The notes under the pieces are model-generated. The model did not search any database. It saw only the letters and a list, made by a program, of their open reading frames with translations, and was not told the origin of the DNA. From the NCBI GenBank assembly GCA_900073065.1, contig FJOG01000021.1, positions 213,370 to 277,369 on the forward strand: a DNA stretch of 64,000 nt. Direction: 5' to 3'. The translations under genes and the position numbers were made by a program. Positions within the stretch are counted from its first letter, which is position 1. Each line of letters opens with the position of its first letter. Source of the stretch: Phialocephala subalpina (lineage: Eukaryota; Ascomycota; Leotiomycetes; Helotiales; Mollisiaceae). Shown here one piece after another: positions 35,271-47,176 of this stretch.

Positions 35271-35766
35271 ACGAGCCTGGTCGGATAAGTCTACTTTGTA
35301 CGAAAGGGGGTTGCCATAATTGATGCAACCGATAAAATTATTTGTTCCTTTGCAGCTATACCGGTTCTAGCTTAAAATCTACGAAAATGATACTCAAATG
35401 TAGCTATGTTTCGGCATTTTTGATTATCTGGAACTTTTTCGTTCAAAATATACCATTTTGTGTTGGTTTACAGGGTCTCGAGGACCCTTGTCGGTTGCAT
35501 CAATTATGGCAACCCCCTTCCGTAAGTAATTATTAGGGCGTTTTTAAGCGACTTTTAGGCCATTCGACCTTATTTTTCAGGCTTTCGAACATCAAAAATA
35601 TTACACTCACTTAAAAGCCACAAACTAATTTATAGTCATTATATTATAAGATTTGATAATTAAGAATTATAAGGTTATAAGAAACTTTTAATTAAAGAAT
35701 TTCGCTCTTTAATTAATAATTGTTAGAAAAATACCCTAATACTTAGACTTATCTGACCAGGCTCGT
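35271..35766. mobile_element. MITE-like element with terminal inverted repeats
   Basis: acgagcctggtcggataagt (from 35271) is mirrored at 35744-35766 (acttatctgaccaggctcgt) with one mismatch over about 23 bp. The 496-bp interior is AT-rich and encodes nothing. Target duplication is not clear. It lies 29 bp beyond the Tc1 nest. Confidence 0.6.
35301..35522. mobile_element. second inverted-repeat element nested in the MITE
   Basis: Arms of about 36 bp at 35299-35334 and 35489-35524 (aagggggttgccataattga and its complement, with two or three mismatches). Each outer end abuts a TA, as expected for a Tc1/mariner-type MITE of about 222 bp inserted into the larger element. Confidence 0.55.
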
Positions 35767-36011
35767 AACTCTCTTGGTGCTCTGTAGGCTATTCTAGAAT
35801 CTCGATACCTTCTAATACTCCTGTCGAATCATCGTTTGTACAACACTCTTAGGAAAGGGTACCTTGTTCCAAAGGGTTGGGCTTTCACCGTTGGCAGCCT
35901 CCTCCACGTACCAAATGCAGCAAGCGCGAATATAGCCCATAAGTCTAGTATCGCAGGCAAGAGTAGCAGGAGTTCATGGAATACCCCAAGGTCAGAAGTA
36001 TGCCAGCTGAA

Positions 36012-37769
36012 TCATCTCCGCAGCTTGGTCCCGGCATGGAAGAACATCCGATGACGGAGTTCGAAGGCTGCAAAGGACCTTAGCCTGAAGCAGTCCTGGT
36101 GCTCACACCCATAGCATCTATCTCGTCGTCTGCGAAATCGTCCGTATGCTCTGGCCCATGGACTGCGTTTCCTCAGTCCGCGGCCCCAGCGAGCTAGCAC
36201 GAACGGGATCGGCATCAGCAAGAGTGCTAGAAAGCCAAGCAACGAGCCAGCCCATCTATACCCGAGATTCTCGAACATTTGGGTGCCGAATAGAGGAAAG
36301 ATGCCCCCGAACATGTTTCGAGGGAAGCATACACCTGCAAGTGCACTGGCAGCATAGATCTGTGGCATTCATGAGCAGATGTTACAAATATATGCAGGGC
36401 TTGGAACTCACTTTGTAGGTGTCTTCGACATACATGAATGTCATGAGGATCAAGTATAAACGACCATCCATAAAAGGCAGACGTAATAATCGGCACGATG
36501 TACTGGAATTTCCGTCAGCATACTTCAGCAGTTTCAAACCCTGGCAGCACCCACATGAAGGTGTACGTCGTCCATGCAAACCAAAACGGAGAGGCGAGAA
36601 AAACAACAGCAGCAACCATCGACATCGGAACTCTCGCTTCAGGAACGTTCTTTCCTCCAGTCTCTTCAACTTTCCGAAGATAGTGTCGCTCCTGCTAAAG
36701 ACGTAGAAGAGGACCGGAGCAGACGCCTACCACAACGCCAAGGTTGGCAAGTGCCTGCTCGATCGGGTTGAATCCATATCCGTCAGGGCCGAACACCAAC
36801 GCAAAAGCTCCATTGAACAAGAACGTCAAGCCGAACAGATATCCGTTATACACTGCATGCGCAGAACATAATCACAGGCTTAGTGAACATAATGCGGAAT
36901 GGCCTCGCCAGAGAGATGTTGATAAGATGCTTGAGGCTCTGCGTCCGCATATCCTCCGCGACTTCCAGATTCTGGTTTCCGGCTTCTTTCTGTGCTTTTA
37001 CAGCTCGGCCACGGAGGATCACGCTGTGTCGAGTTTTGCTGAAGTTCAATACGATGCAGAGAAGGACGAAGAAGCCTGCAGTCACGCCTGTCATACCCCA
37101 CTCGACAACCTTCATACCATGAAGCTGCGCGATGAACGAGTAGGCAAAGACTCCACTCGACGATCCAGAGGCTGAAGTGAGTGTGAATATCGACAACGGG
37201 AAGCCAGTGTGGTGATGATCCCACAAGTCTGCGATTGTCCCTCCAATGTTGGCTACAGATGGCAGTCAATATTCTAGAGCAGCTGATATTCACATTCCAA
37301 TTGCCGCCGACCAAAAGAACCCCGTGATGAATCTCAAGATCATGAACCCAGTAATAGTAGGAACAACAGCACATCCCAGCAAAAACAAAGCACTAATAAG
37401 ATACGTCGACAAATGCACAGGTGTTCGTCCAAAATACTAGCTCAAAGGGGCCAAAAGCATAGGCCCAAACCCAAGATCCAACACATACAGAGTGAGTGGC
37501 AGAACAGCGACTTCAGCAGATATCCACCAATGTTCCTCCAACATCATCTGTGCCGTTGAGTATCCAGAGGCATTCCAGATCATGGTGAAGTTCGCGATTG
37601 TGATGGAGAGGATGATGGACCATTTTCTCCATGTCGGCCAGTTTCGGGGGTCGTCAGGGTCATTGGGCGCGAATCCAACCAAGTTTTCATCTTTCTTCGA
37701 GTCGTGCGAGAAATTCCTATTTATGTTCGAGTCCGTCGTGGCAGCCAGCGGAGGCGTCCGCTCCATCAT
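36012..37769 (-). pseudogene. MFS transporter (DHA1-like drug:H+ antiporter family), interrupted
   Basis: The N-terminus at 37769 has a polar leader then DDPRNWPTWRKWSIIL, the usual entry to TM1 in fungal DHA1 transporters, followed by membrane segments. In-frame TAG at 37437 falls within APLS-stop-YFGRTPVHL, the conserved loop 2-3 signature (usually SEIYGR). Downstream pieces in three frames continue the family: FITGFFWSAA, NIGGTIADLWD, the central loop (RTQSLKHLINISLARPF, MFTKPVIMF), PFWFAWTTYTFMWVLPGFE, and IYAASALAGVCFPRNMFGG with the last helices (FLALLLMPIPFVLARWG). Some frame changes are probably introns (for example gtgaat...tgtag near 37250-37300), but the nonsense codon and an unsupported junction indicate a decayed gene. 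It would export small molecules. Head-to-head with the FAD monooxygenase. Confidence 0.65.
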
Positions 37770-38513
37770 CTTTTCTTCAGTCTTGTCCTTTGTGATGAGT
37801 TGATGGATTCAACGAGAGAAGAGGGACGAGGAATGACGAACGACAGAGCACAACTTAATCACAAACCCTCATCGTAACCCTCCAAGTACTTGTAGCTCGC
37901 AGCACACGAGTAAAAGTTTATCCCTCACCCACTTGTGGAAGTCGGCTCTTGAAATGGTGGGTCAGTGATGACGTTCTTGGCTGCTTTTGAGAAGATAGCA
38001 AGCAGGTCGACCCCGCTAGGTTTTACAATGCCGAAGCGTTCTGCCGAAGCTCCAGGAGGTTTGGGGTGGTTACACAATAAAAACTACATGCCGATACGTT
38101 AAAACTGGAGAGATCATCAGGGGGACTCCGGTGAGCCTCCGCTGTACCGGTATCTCGAGAAACATTAGGCTTTCGGTAGAAGCCCCTTGCTTCAAGCTAG
38201 CCCCTATTTATTTAGCGAGGAATGCGTCAAAGCCGACCACCACGACGCGAGCTCTCAATGTTCATTTGTCTCGGATCCGACAAAGACTCTCACGTGGACT
38301 ACACATAGTGGGCAAGGCTGCAGAAAGACTGCAAGACTGTGGCGTCGACAAACAAGATGATGACGGCCGTCAGCAACGTGTATTCGGCAGTTCGAATGCG
38401 AATGCGCGATTGGTAGGTACTTCATACATAAGAGACAGCATCTCCCTTATCTAACCCCTTCCCATGATCTCCATTTCCCATATCAAAACTCTCAATATCC
38501 CTCACCACCAATC

Positions 38514-39904
38514 ATGGCCGCCTCAAACAAGAAAATCAAAGTCGCAATCTGCGGCAGCGGCATAGCAGGCCTCTCTCTCCTCTTCGGACTCCTCAAACAC
38601 CCACACCTCGAACCCATCCTCTACGAAGTCGGCCTCGAAATTGCAGGCGATGAAGGAGTTGGTGTTGGGTTGGCACCTAATGCGTTGAGGGCATTGAAGC
38701 TGATTGATCCGGAGTTGAGGGAGGCTGTTACGCGGGCCGGTGCGGTGGCTTTGTCGAAGCCTATTGCTAGGCTTATGATTGCATGTCTCTCGGCTTAAAG
38801 TTCTTATAAGGATTTGGGAGAATTTCCCGGCTGACATTGAAACAGGGACAAGGACCAAATGCAGGTACAGAAGTCGTCCAGGTCGGCGACCTGAAAGGCG
38901 ACGTAGGGTACCTATTCCAACGCTCAAAATTCATCGAGCAACTCTTCAAACTCGTCCCCCAAGAAACCTGCCGTACAAACAAGAAACTCTCTCGTGTAGA
39001 AGATAATTCATCTGGCGGTATGACCCTCCGCTTCGAAGATGGCACATCAGACCGTCGACATCCTAGTCGGAGGTGACGGCGTCCACAGTACAGTCCGAAA
39101 ATACATCCTTCAAGACGACCCCAGTTGCGCGCCAATTTTCTCCCAACAATATTTCTACGTTGCTTTAGTCCCGATGGAAGAAGCGAAGAAGAAGTTGCCG
39201 AAAGAGTGTTTTGATGTATACTGTCAGTACGCATGGATGGGTAGCGGAAGGGGGATGTTGATGCATAACCCTTGCAATAATGGCGAGACGCTGCAACTTT
39301 TGGCTGCGTTTACGACGGACGAGCCATGGGACCCTGAGAAATGGACTTCAGAGAAGTCTCATGATGAGATGAGAAAAGATCTATCGAGTTGGGGAAAGAC
39401 TGGGGAGGGGTTCACTGAGGTAAGTTCCAATTCTTGATCAAAGTCTGCGAGTACTAATGCTTAGTGAAGCTGTACGAAGTACAATCCACCCTCTTAGTCC
39501 GCTCAATCTGGGAACATCCCCACGCACCGACCTACAACTCCTCTCACGCCTGCATAATCGGCGACGCAGCCCATGCCATGCAACCCTGGCAAGCCGGCGG
39601 AGCAGGCCAAGCCATCGAAGACTCCATGATCCTTCAAACTCTCCTTGGGGCCATTAAGGACGTTCCGGAAATTCCGAGTGCTTTAGATACGTACACGAAA
39701 ATGCAGAAAGAGAGAACACAGTATGTTCAAACGATGAGTGGGGGTATGGGGGAGATACTTATGGGAAAGGGTGATGCGGATCCTGATTTGGAGGAGTTGA
39801 GGAAGATTGTTCCGAGGAGGTGGGATGAGATGTGGTACTTTGATCTGGATAAGCACCAGGAGGAGGCTTTGAAGGTGATGAAGGCTTCTATCAAGTCAAC
39901 TTGA
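38514..39904 (+). pseudogene. FAD-dependent monooxygenase (salicylate-hydroxylase-like), frameshifted
   Basis: Starts MAASNKKIKVAICGSGIAGL with the Rossmann G-x-G-x-x-G, then GVGLAPNALRALKLID. A second segment in another frame has GPNAGTEVVQVGDL; the intron that should join them (about 38785-38845) has no junction that keeps frame. Near 39054 one extra base separates FEDGTSD from VDILVGGDGVHSTVR (the DG motif). A clean 50-nt intron (39420-39469, gtaagt) leads to the last exon with CIIGDAAHAMQPWQAGGAGQ, the FAD-ribityl G-D motif, and QAIEDSMIL. An intact enzyme would hydroxylate an aromatic-like substrate with NAD(P)H and O2. At least one and probably two lesions. Its stop is 70 bp from the convergent P450 stop. 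Confidence 0.7.
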
Positions 39905-39974
39905 ATCCGCTGTCACGTGGGTCAATGTCGACGATGAATTTGAAATTCAGAATCCATGCTTCCTATCCCGACGA

Positions 39975-42659
39975 CTACATTCTTGGTTCTCGCTTCGTGA
40001 TCCTCATCCAGAAATCGCTCGTGATGTGGATGCTCGCATTGTAGTTTCCAAGGCTCTGCGGATCTACGACCGTGAAGTCAAAGTTCCGAAAAAGCTGGGA
40101 CAATCAGGGTCAGCGAAGCACAAATCCCATATTCGAACAATCTTACCTCGACAAACACCTTGTTCAGCTCCGTCATGGCGACATTCTTCCCTAGGCACTG
40201 CCATTTGCCCCACGAGAACACCAGATTAAGATTCGCTTCCATCTTCCTCAACTGCTCCGGCTCAGCATTAAGCCAACGTTCAGGCCGAAACACTTTTGCA
40301 TCCCCACCCCAAAGATTCGGATCCGGCATCAGACCAAACAAATTATGTTTAACCCAGGTACCTTCAGGGACGAAATATCCACTGAGCGTATCACCACTAG
40401 CAGGCACTTCTCTGAATCTGAGTCCAGCAGCAGGAGGGTGTATTCGGAGGCCTTCCTTGATGACTGCTTGGAGGTAGGGCATTCGGCGGGCTTCGGAGTC
40501 TGTGACTGGAGTGGAGATTAGAGTTGTTGCTATTTCAGAACCGATTCGAGAGTATACTCGTGGGTTTGAGACGATGTAAAGCATTGTAGCTCGCAAAACT
40601 CCAGCGGTGGCTGTCTCTAGTCAGCTGAAGCACCAAAGGAAACTGGTATGCAGACGTACTGTCGAATCCCGCAACTCTGTTCAAGCAAGCTGAGCAGTAT
40701 TTATCGTATAGTAGTGCTGTGCAAATGTAGAACTTACACCTGAAGAACTACTACCTGGTCGACTTCTCGTTGCGTGAGTCCGTGACGGATGAAAGACCTC
40801 AGCATATCCCTTCGCTCTTTCCTCTCATGATCAAATCTCTCGGCAAAGATTTCCTGGGCAATGCTAGCACCATCTAGCATAGCACTTCATTCGACCTGAT
40901 ATGGAAGGTGCAAGCCCATCACTTTCCCTAGGCCCATGGCGTCTTTCGTCGAAGGGTGGAGGAATCTGAAAAACCGAGACTGGAAGATCTTGAAGAGGAA
41001 AGGAAAAACACTCATAGAGATCGCGAACTTCCCACCGAGCTCCATAAGTTCGATATAATGATGTAGATCCTCGTCAGCAGCCAGATTTCCGAATGGCTTC
41101 CCGAAGGCGATATCGGTGATCACATCGAGCGTGAAGTATTGTGCTTTTGAAGAGAAGTCGACGGGTCTATACTTTGTGCCGGCTGAAAGGTACTTCGTTC
41201 CCAGAAGATGTTGATCGATCGTTTCTTCGAGGTGGTCGTTGTCTTTTCCGGAGTGCTTTGCGGAGTCAACATCAAGTCCGAACCCTGAGCTTTGCCGAGA
41301 CTCACACTTAGCGCCATCTTTGCACGAAGAGAATTGTGAAGCTTGCCATCTCTTTGAGAGACGATATTGTCGATACCTGGCTCTAGACGAACGAACGCAT
41401 TGGAACCATTCGCTGCGACGGTACCGTGATCAGACTCCAAGCATTCGCCTCCAATCATCTGGATTTCTGGTGATGACATTATTTGGCCCAACTCGAATCA
41501 AGTCACCTAAAGCTTGGTGTTAGAGTTGATGTCTTCTACAGATGGTTGGTCATGCGTACCATATTTCTCAGCAGTCTTCTCTACCACCAAATGCATTCGA
41601 CCGCCGATCATATTTCGAAGAAGCCAGAATTTTGAATAGCTAGTAGAGGGAGGTCCANNNNNNNNNNNNNNNNNNNNNNNNNNNNNNNNNNNNNNNNNNN
41701 NNNNNNNNNNNNNNNNNNNNNNNNNNNNNNNNNNNNNNNNNNNNNNNNNNNNNNNNNNNNNNNNNNNNNNNNNNNNNNNNNNNNNNNNNNNNNNNNNNNN
41801 NNNNNNNNNNNNNNNNNNNNNNNNNNNNNNNNNNNNNNNNNNNNNNNNNNNNNNNNNNNNNNNNNNNNNNNNNNNNNNNNNNNNNNNNNNNNNNNNNNNN
41901 NNNNNNNNNNNNNNNNNNNNNNNNNNNNNNNNNNNNNNNNNNNNNNNNNNNNNNNNNNNNNNNNNNNNNNNNNNNNNNNNNNNNNNNNNNNNNNNNNNNN
42001 NNNNNNNNNNNNNNNNNNNNNNNNNNNNNNNNNNNNNNNNNNNNNNNNNNNNNNNNNNNNNNNNNNNNNNNNNNNNNNNNNNNNNNNNNNNNNNNNNNNN
42101 NNNNNNNNNNNNNNNNNNNNNNNNNNNNNNNNNNNNNNNNNNNNNNNNNNNNNNNNNNNNNNNNNNNNNNNNNNNNNNNNNNNNNNNNNNNNNNNNNNNN
42201 NNNNNNNNNNNNNNNNNNNNNNNNNNNNNNNNNNNNNNNNNNNNNNNNNNNNNNNNNNNNNNNNNNNNNNNNNNNNNNNNNNNNNNNNNNNNNNNNNNNN
42301 NNNNNNNNNNNNNNNNNNNNNNNNNNNNNNNNNNNNNNNNNNNNNNNNNNNNNNNNNNNNNNNNNNNNNNNNNNNNNNNNNNNNNNNNNNNNNNNNNNNN
42401 NNNNNNNNNNNNNNNNNNNNNNNNNNNNNNNNNNNNNNNNNNNNNNNNNNNNNNNNNNNNNNNNNNNNNNNNNNNNNNNNNNNNNNNNNNNNNNNNNNNN
42501 NNNNNNNNNNNNNNNNNNNNGGAATCCCGGATTAATAAGCACCAATACTGTATATGTCGAAGTCGAAGCCATGTGCGCCCACTGAATGATTGAGATTGCA
42601 ATGAGAAGAGCGAAAATATACCACATCGGCAGTATAGCCCACTCGGCCATGCTGGGCAT
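39975..42659 (-). pseudogene. cytochrome P450 (pisatin-demethylase-like class), nonsense codon, interrupted by a gap
   Basis: A membrane-anchor start (AILPMWYIFALLIAISIIQW) at 42659 precedes the N gap; coding resumes at 41657 with SKFWLLRNMIGGRMHL. Then DLIRVGPNNVITRNPDDWRR, MLGV-stop-SRYRRSEWF (the TGA at about 41433-41435 replaces a residue usually Arg, fitting CGA to TGA), AFGKPFGNL, SFIRHGLTQREVDQ, the I-helix VAGFDST, E-G-L-R of the ExxR, FRPERW, and the heme loop FSWGKWQCLG. A 52-nt intron (40095-40146) leads to the last exon, ending at 39975. A second in-frame TGA at about 40889 may lie in an intron. It would be an ER-anchored monooxygenase, convergent with the FAD enzyme and near the MFS transporter. 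Confidence 0.7.
41658..42520. other. assembly gap (863 N)
   Basis: 863 N inside the P450 gene. The missing P450 part should be only tens of codons, so the gap probably also hides an intron or inserted repeat. Confidence 1.
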
Positions 42660-43374
42660 TCACAGTCCTTGTATTCAGAACCGACATAGGAGAATAGACT
42701 ACAGAAACGTCCCAAACTGGAAATGAATTTTCGAGGAGGTAAAGCTACACTAGTGCGAACAAAAAGCAAACAATCGCTACGCAGGAGGAAGGCTCTATCG
42801 CCTGCAGGTGTGTGTGTCCACACATATCTCCCATGTTTAAGAGAACTTGAGCTATCAAAACATAGGAGGCTACATTTGCAGAAAGTTAGATGCATGATTT
42901 GAAAGTGGTGTGAAGCGGAACTCAGTCTTATTCATTCTCCGACTCCACGAGGGAAACTCGTGCAGTTCAGTTCGTGCGGCAGGAGCATAAGACGAGCTTG
43001 AGTTACCTCCTCTGGGATAAAGGCTCAACCCATTTTTGATGACTGTATGATACCCATCCGTTGATAGTCGTTCGAGATATGCGAGTAAGTTCTTGGGACT
43101 AATTTCGATTTTGTACTCGACCATTCACGAGGTACGTGCCGAGTCCACCAAATGTTTGGGAACACCGCACGCTCGTGGCCCTGGGTAACATGGACTAGTC
43201 TCATCTACGAAAATGGATAAGAGACTTCAATATGAAGCGCCCTGCAGTCTTTTCCAAGTATTCCTCGCCTGACTCGCTTGACTCGCTTGACTCGCTTCCG
43301 CCCCCTGAATTGCGTTCTTCTCGCCCGTTTTCACTTTAAGCCAAGGTTGAATGGAGCAGCATCATTGTTCAAGA
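42660..43374. other. intergenic with a short tandem repeat
   Basis: Three to four copies of gactcgctt at about 43267-43297. No gene supported. Confidence 0.4.
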
Positions 43375-45699
43375 CTAGATATTCTCATCCATATCACTAC
43401 GCAAATGTACACCCAGGCGCAGGCGGATATGCCCTTCCAGCCGCCCACGCTTCACTTGTGACAAGCGACAAATGCCCAACCCATTCGGAAACCCACCACT
43501 AACACCCCACCTCAACTCCTTATAAATCATATCCTCGTCTCTCACCATCGGGTGGCAAGCAGCACTAATCGCCGCAGTACAAGTCGACACCACTGGCGGG
43601 GTCCCAGCAGGAAATCTTCTAAGCATGAATATCACCAAGCTGAATAGTAGAATGAACGCAGCGACGATGGAGAAGATGATTGCGATTGGCGAGTATCCGC
43701 AGTTCGTGAATGTCGAGTGATTGGGGTAATCGTCGTTGTTGACAAATACTTTGCCATCTTTGTCATAGGTAATGGCTTGGACCATAAATAAGGATTGCGA
43801 TATGAACCAATGGAGCAACGTTTGGAGGACCAGAAGGATAATGCCCCATATTAACGGTGCTCCCAGAAGCCAGGTCCCACGCTGCTTGCCAGAGGGAGTG
43901 CTGACCATCAATGTCTGTCCTTTGAAGGCGAATCTGCTCCAGTCTTGAGCGAGAAACATTGCTGACATAATTCCCATGTACATCAGGTAAACCGCAGCCA
44001 AAAATATCTGTGGGATATTTGCGACGATTGCCATGCTGATAGGGTTGTTGCCAGCTTCTGATCCGTATATGACCAGAGCATTTTGGTTGAGTGTTCCAAA
44101 GCCCATCGACCAAAGTCCGGAGGGAGTAAGGTCAATGCCTTGATTTTTAACGTGTACAAATCCCCATACTCCGAAGAAGAGGACGACACAGAAGGTAAAT
44201 ATCATTCTGTTCACTGTAAGCACCACTCTTCAAAGATGTGTTTGAAGACTTACAACAGGAGGAAGAACACAATTCGTTTTACTCTGACGGCTGTACCCCA
44301 GTGGTGTCGTTTTGGGTTAAATGGTCTTGCAATACCTCGAGCTCTCCAGTCTTTCCGAATATTTCTTTTGTCTGCAAGGCACATCTGCATTGTAGTGGGA
44401 TCTTCATGTGTAAGGAAAGATGCCGCGGCATCTCCCACGGAGGCTAGGATCTTCTCGGCGTCGAATCGAAACAGGACCCAGAGCATGAGCACAACTTTGA
44501 GAGCATTGAACGACAGTACCACAATCATGATTGTCATACTGAAGTTTATAGAGCATGTATCCGTGGTAAGTTGGTTGAGGCAGTATTCAATGGGGTAGTC
44601 GAAGACAGTCCAGCTGCTGGCCGTAGCAACGAATTTGTCAGGATTACAGGTCATAAATCCTCCGTCCTGGCCACCTTCAGAGCATATCCACCAATTCCCG
44701 TCCATGGCGCTGTCGATATCTCACGATCCATACATGAGGACAGAATTTGTGTCGTTCTTGGTGCTGGAAACGAGGAGTACGTTTCTCCTCCCAGATATGA
44801 AAGCATTCTCGTACTTCTTGATACAATCCTTGTTCTCGAGTCGTTGCCATGATGACGCATTTCGCTGCATATCCATCCAGTACCCGTCCATGATTTGGGC
44901 TAGATCATCGCTGTCTTTTAACGTGGTGCTCGGGGGTGTGGCATCGAAGGTGAGGTATGTGTGATTGTAATAATCGATGGAGGTGCGAGTGATATTGAAC
45001 GGTGCGCCAGTGGAAAAGTCCTCCGTGACCACGGACCAGTAATATTGATTAGTAGCAAGTGATGTAAAGACCAGAGAGTTGTACCTTTATCATTCGTCAG
45101 AAACCACCCGACGACGGGCAGAGGAAAACTCACAGAAGGTGAAAAGGCACCGAACTGATCGCCAATATCAGAACAACCAGGCCCTTCCGCTTCGCTATGC
45201 GCCGCAAGTTCCCGAAGCTCAAGCCACCAACATGCATATATCGCCCTCTCTGATGCGCCTTATCAACTTCCTCCCTCGAAGGACACGAGTACGCCGCCAT
45301 GAACGCATTGCTTCCCGTTAGAAGCAGCGTGGAAAGTATGTTTATTAGCAAATGGTACCACGTTGAGAGATTCTTGACTTCCTCGCACTCTCCCTCCTGA
45401 ATGATACCAAACCCATTCACGATCCCATAATGAGACTTCGCATAACCCAGCCACGATAGATTGACGATCAGAACGACGCAGGCGATAGCAGCAAAAAAGC
45501 GAAGCGTCCGTTTGATTCCTCCTAAATATTTCTGTTTGAAGCTCTGCTTGCGGTATTCCGGGACCGCATGTTCATCTGCCGCGACTTCTGCATATTTTCC
45601 AAGCGCCGGTTTCAGCAGACTCTGCGTCGAAGGGTACTGAGAGGAATACTGAGGAGGAGACTGCATAGGGATCCATTGCGAATTATACTGGCCGGACAT
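43375..45699 (-). pseudogene. multi-pass membrane protein, DUF6536-like, with a nonsense codon
   Basis: Starts MSGQYNSQWIPMQSPPQ, then a cytosolic leader, TM1 (FFAAIACVVLIVNLSWLGYA), and the family block WYHLLINILSTLLLTGSNA...CPSREEVDKAH, matching what I know of DUF6536. A 49-nt intron (45085-45133, gtgagt) is phase-consistent. A long glycosylatable loop (NITRT, NHT, NAS) follows. In-frame TGA at about 44718-44720 (YGS-stop-DIDSAMDGNWW) breaks it; CGA to TGA is the simple explanation. The rest is in the same frame to 44250, then the last exon carries four or more helices (FTFCVVLFFGVWGFVHV, WGIILLVLQTLLHWFI, AIIFSIVAAFILLFSLVIFM). The junction near 44226-44255 is not resolved by a normal-length intron. 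Probably a plasma-membrane protein of unknown function, now inactive or truncated. Confidence 0.6.
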
Positions 45700-46461
45700 G
45701 TCTCAGACGATGTCCATACAGTTCACCACCAAGGTGGCTGACACCCGCATTTTGTATTTGTAGGAGTGTTGCATCGACCCGCTGAGCTGAAGGAGTGCAT
45801 TTGGTTGTGGCTGCCTTCAGCCTCCAAAAAGCAAGCATGTTATTGGTCCACGGAGCTGCCAAGGGGCTAGATTGGGCTTCACCGAATTCCTTCCCGCTCA
45901 CGAGAAGGAATGAGGCTCTGCTTAAAAGACACTTGGTTGAAACCATTGATGTACAGCATGATAAGACAAACATGAATGCACGTGTGAGGAATAGCAAACC
46001 GAAATTCAAAACATCTGAAGTGAGAAAGGGAGTTGGCTCTGGCACGTGATTCCCAGTAATGATGGGAATGAGCAGTTGTGGACTGGTGGGCCGAGAATCG
46101 CTGCTGGTAAGCTCAGAGTTCGATTTATTTTCGAAGGCATTCTGATGCTGAACAGGGGACGCCCACTGGGCCGATATCAAGACCGAAACGAACCGAGATC
46201 GAATCACCTCAGGCAATGACCAAAAAATCGGTGCTGCAGTGCACGGAGGAGACGAGTGGGACGGTCATGCTTGGCCTGCAACTTTGATAACAATCGGCAA
46301 GGAAAATTCGAGTTCAACGGTGGTCAAGCCAACGGATCCGTGATATTCACAGGCTGCGAGTGACGAGAACCCCTCCCCACACACGCACACGCTACCATTC
46401 AGGTATTTCTAGTTAAAGAACGCGAGCGGAGACATTATCGAGCGCCGAATCAGGAATCAAG
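45700..46461. other. intergenic
   Basis: No supported gene; promoter side of both the membrane protein and the tiny gene. Confidence 0.4.
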
Positions 46462-46664
46462 ATGACAATTAATTTTGGTAAGGAGGATGCACGGTGACTA
46501 GCGGTAAGTCATCTTCCCTACGCTGGATGAGTATGTGCTAATGAGGATTAGGGGATGCTCACTGGACAGGTCTCAAGGACGAGACTGATGGAACCATCAA
46601 GGATGGTGGGTGGTACAAGTTTGGAGCCAAAGTTCATGGACCCTCCGGACGAGTGGACTGCTGA
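46462..46664 (+). CDS. hypothetical 42-residue two-exon gene
   Basis: Exon 1 46462-46477 (MTINF plus one base), intron 46478-46551 (74 nt; donor gtaagg, gtgctaat branch, ttag acceptor), exon 2 46552-46664. Spliced length 129 nt, 42 aa, ending in GRVDC. The product is hydrophilic and rich in Gly, Lys and Asp, with GDAHWTGLKDETDG and GGWYKFG. No signal peptide. Support is the consistent splice signals and protein-like composition; it is too short for normal gene callers. I do not recognise it. An upstream alternative using the second gtaagt at 46503 breaks the frame. Confidence 0.4.
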
Positions 46665-47176
46665 TTCTTGTAAGGTTGACTTTAACACGAATTTGCAGGT
46701 GACATTCAGGTATAAGGGACTTTAGGGCATGGAAATGTCGAGCTTGGATCTACGCTGAAAGCTGCTCTCTTAACCTTCCTAAGGTGTCTGAAGCTCGGGG
46801 ACGAGCCCGGAATGTTTGCAATTATCGCAAGATTACATGAGTAAATATCAATAAAGCGGACCAAGATCAAACACGTGAACCCCTTTGAAGTGATAGCACT
46901 AGCTATGCTGCCCGACTCCTTGGGCCGTGGGCCTCAGAAATCGGAATAAATCTTCTAGATAGAAGAGGGCAAGAAGGAGAAAGATATATTCCTGGCACAA
47001 ATCGACGAAAACTATCATACATGTAGACGCACCGATCGCTTAGCCCATTCCGCTCCCCGATCCCGATGAATCCATTTTGCCCGTTTCTGCTTCGACATTG
47101 TTAGTTGGTAATATTAGCTCCTCCAAATGACACTACACCTCCTCTGGTATGTTGCTCATTTTCTTCCACCTTACGC
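46665..47176. other. intergenic / 3' flank
   Basis: Between the tiny gene and the stop of the acyl-CoA synthetase. Nothing identified. Confidence 0.4.
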
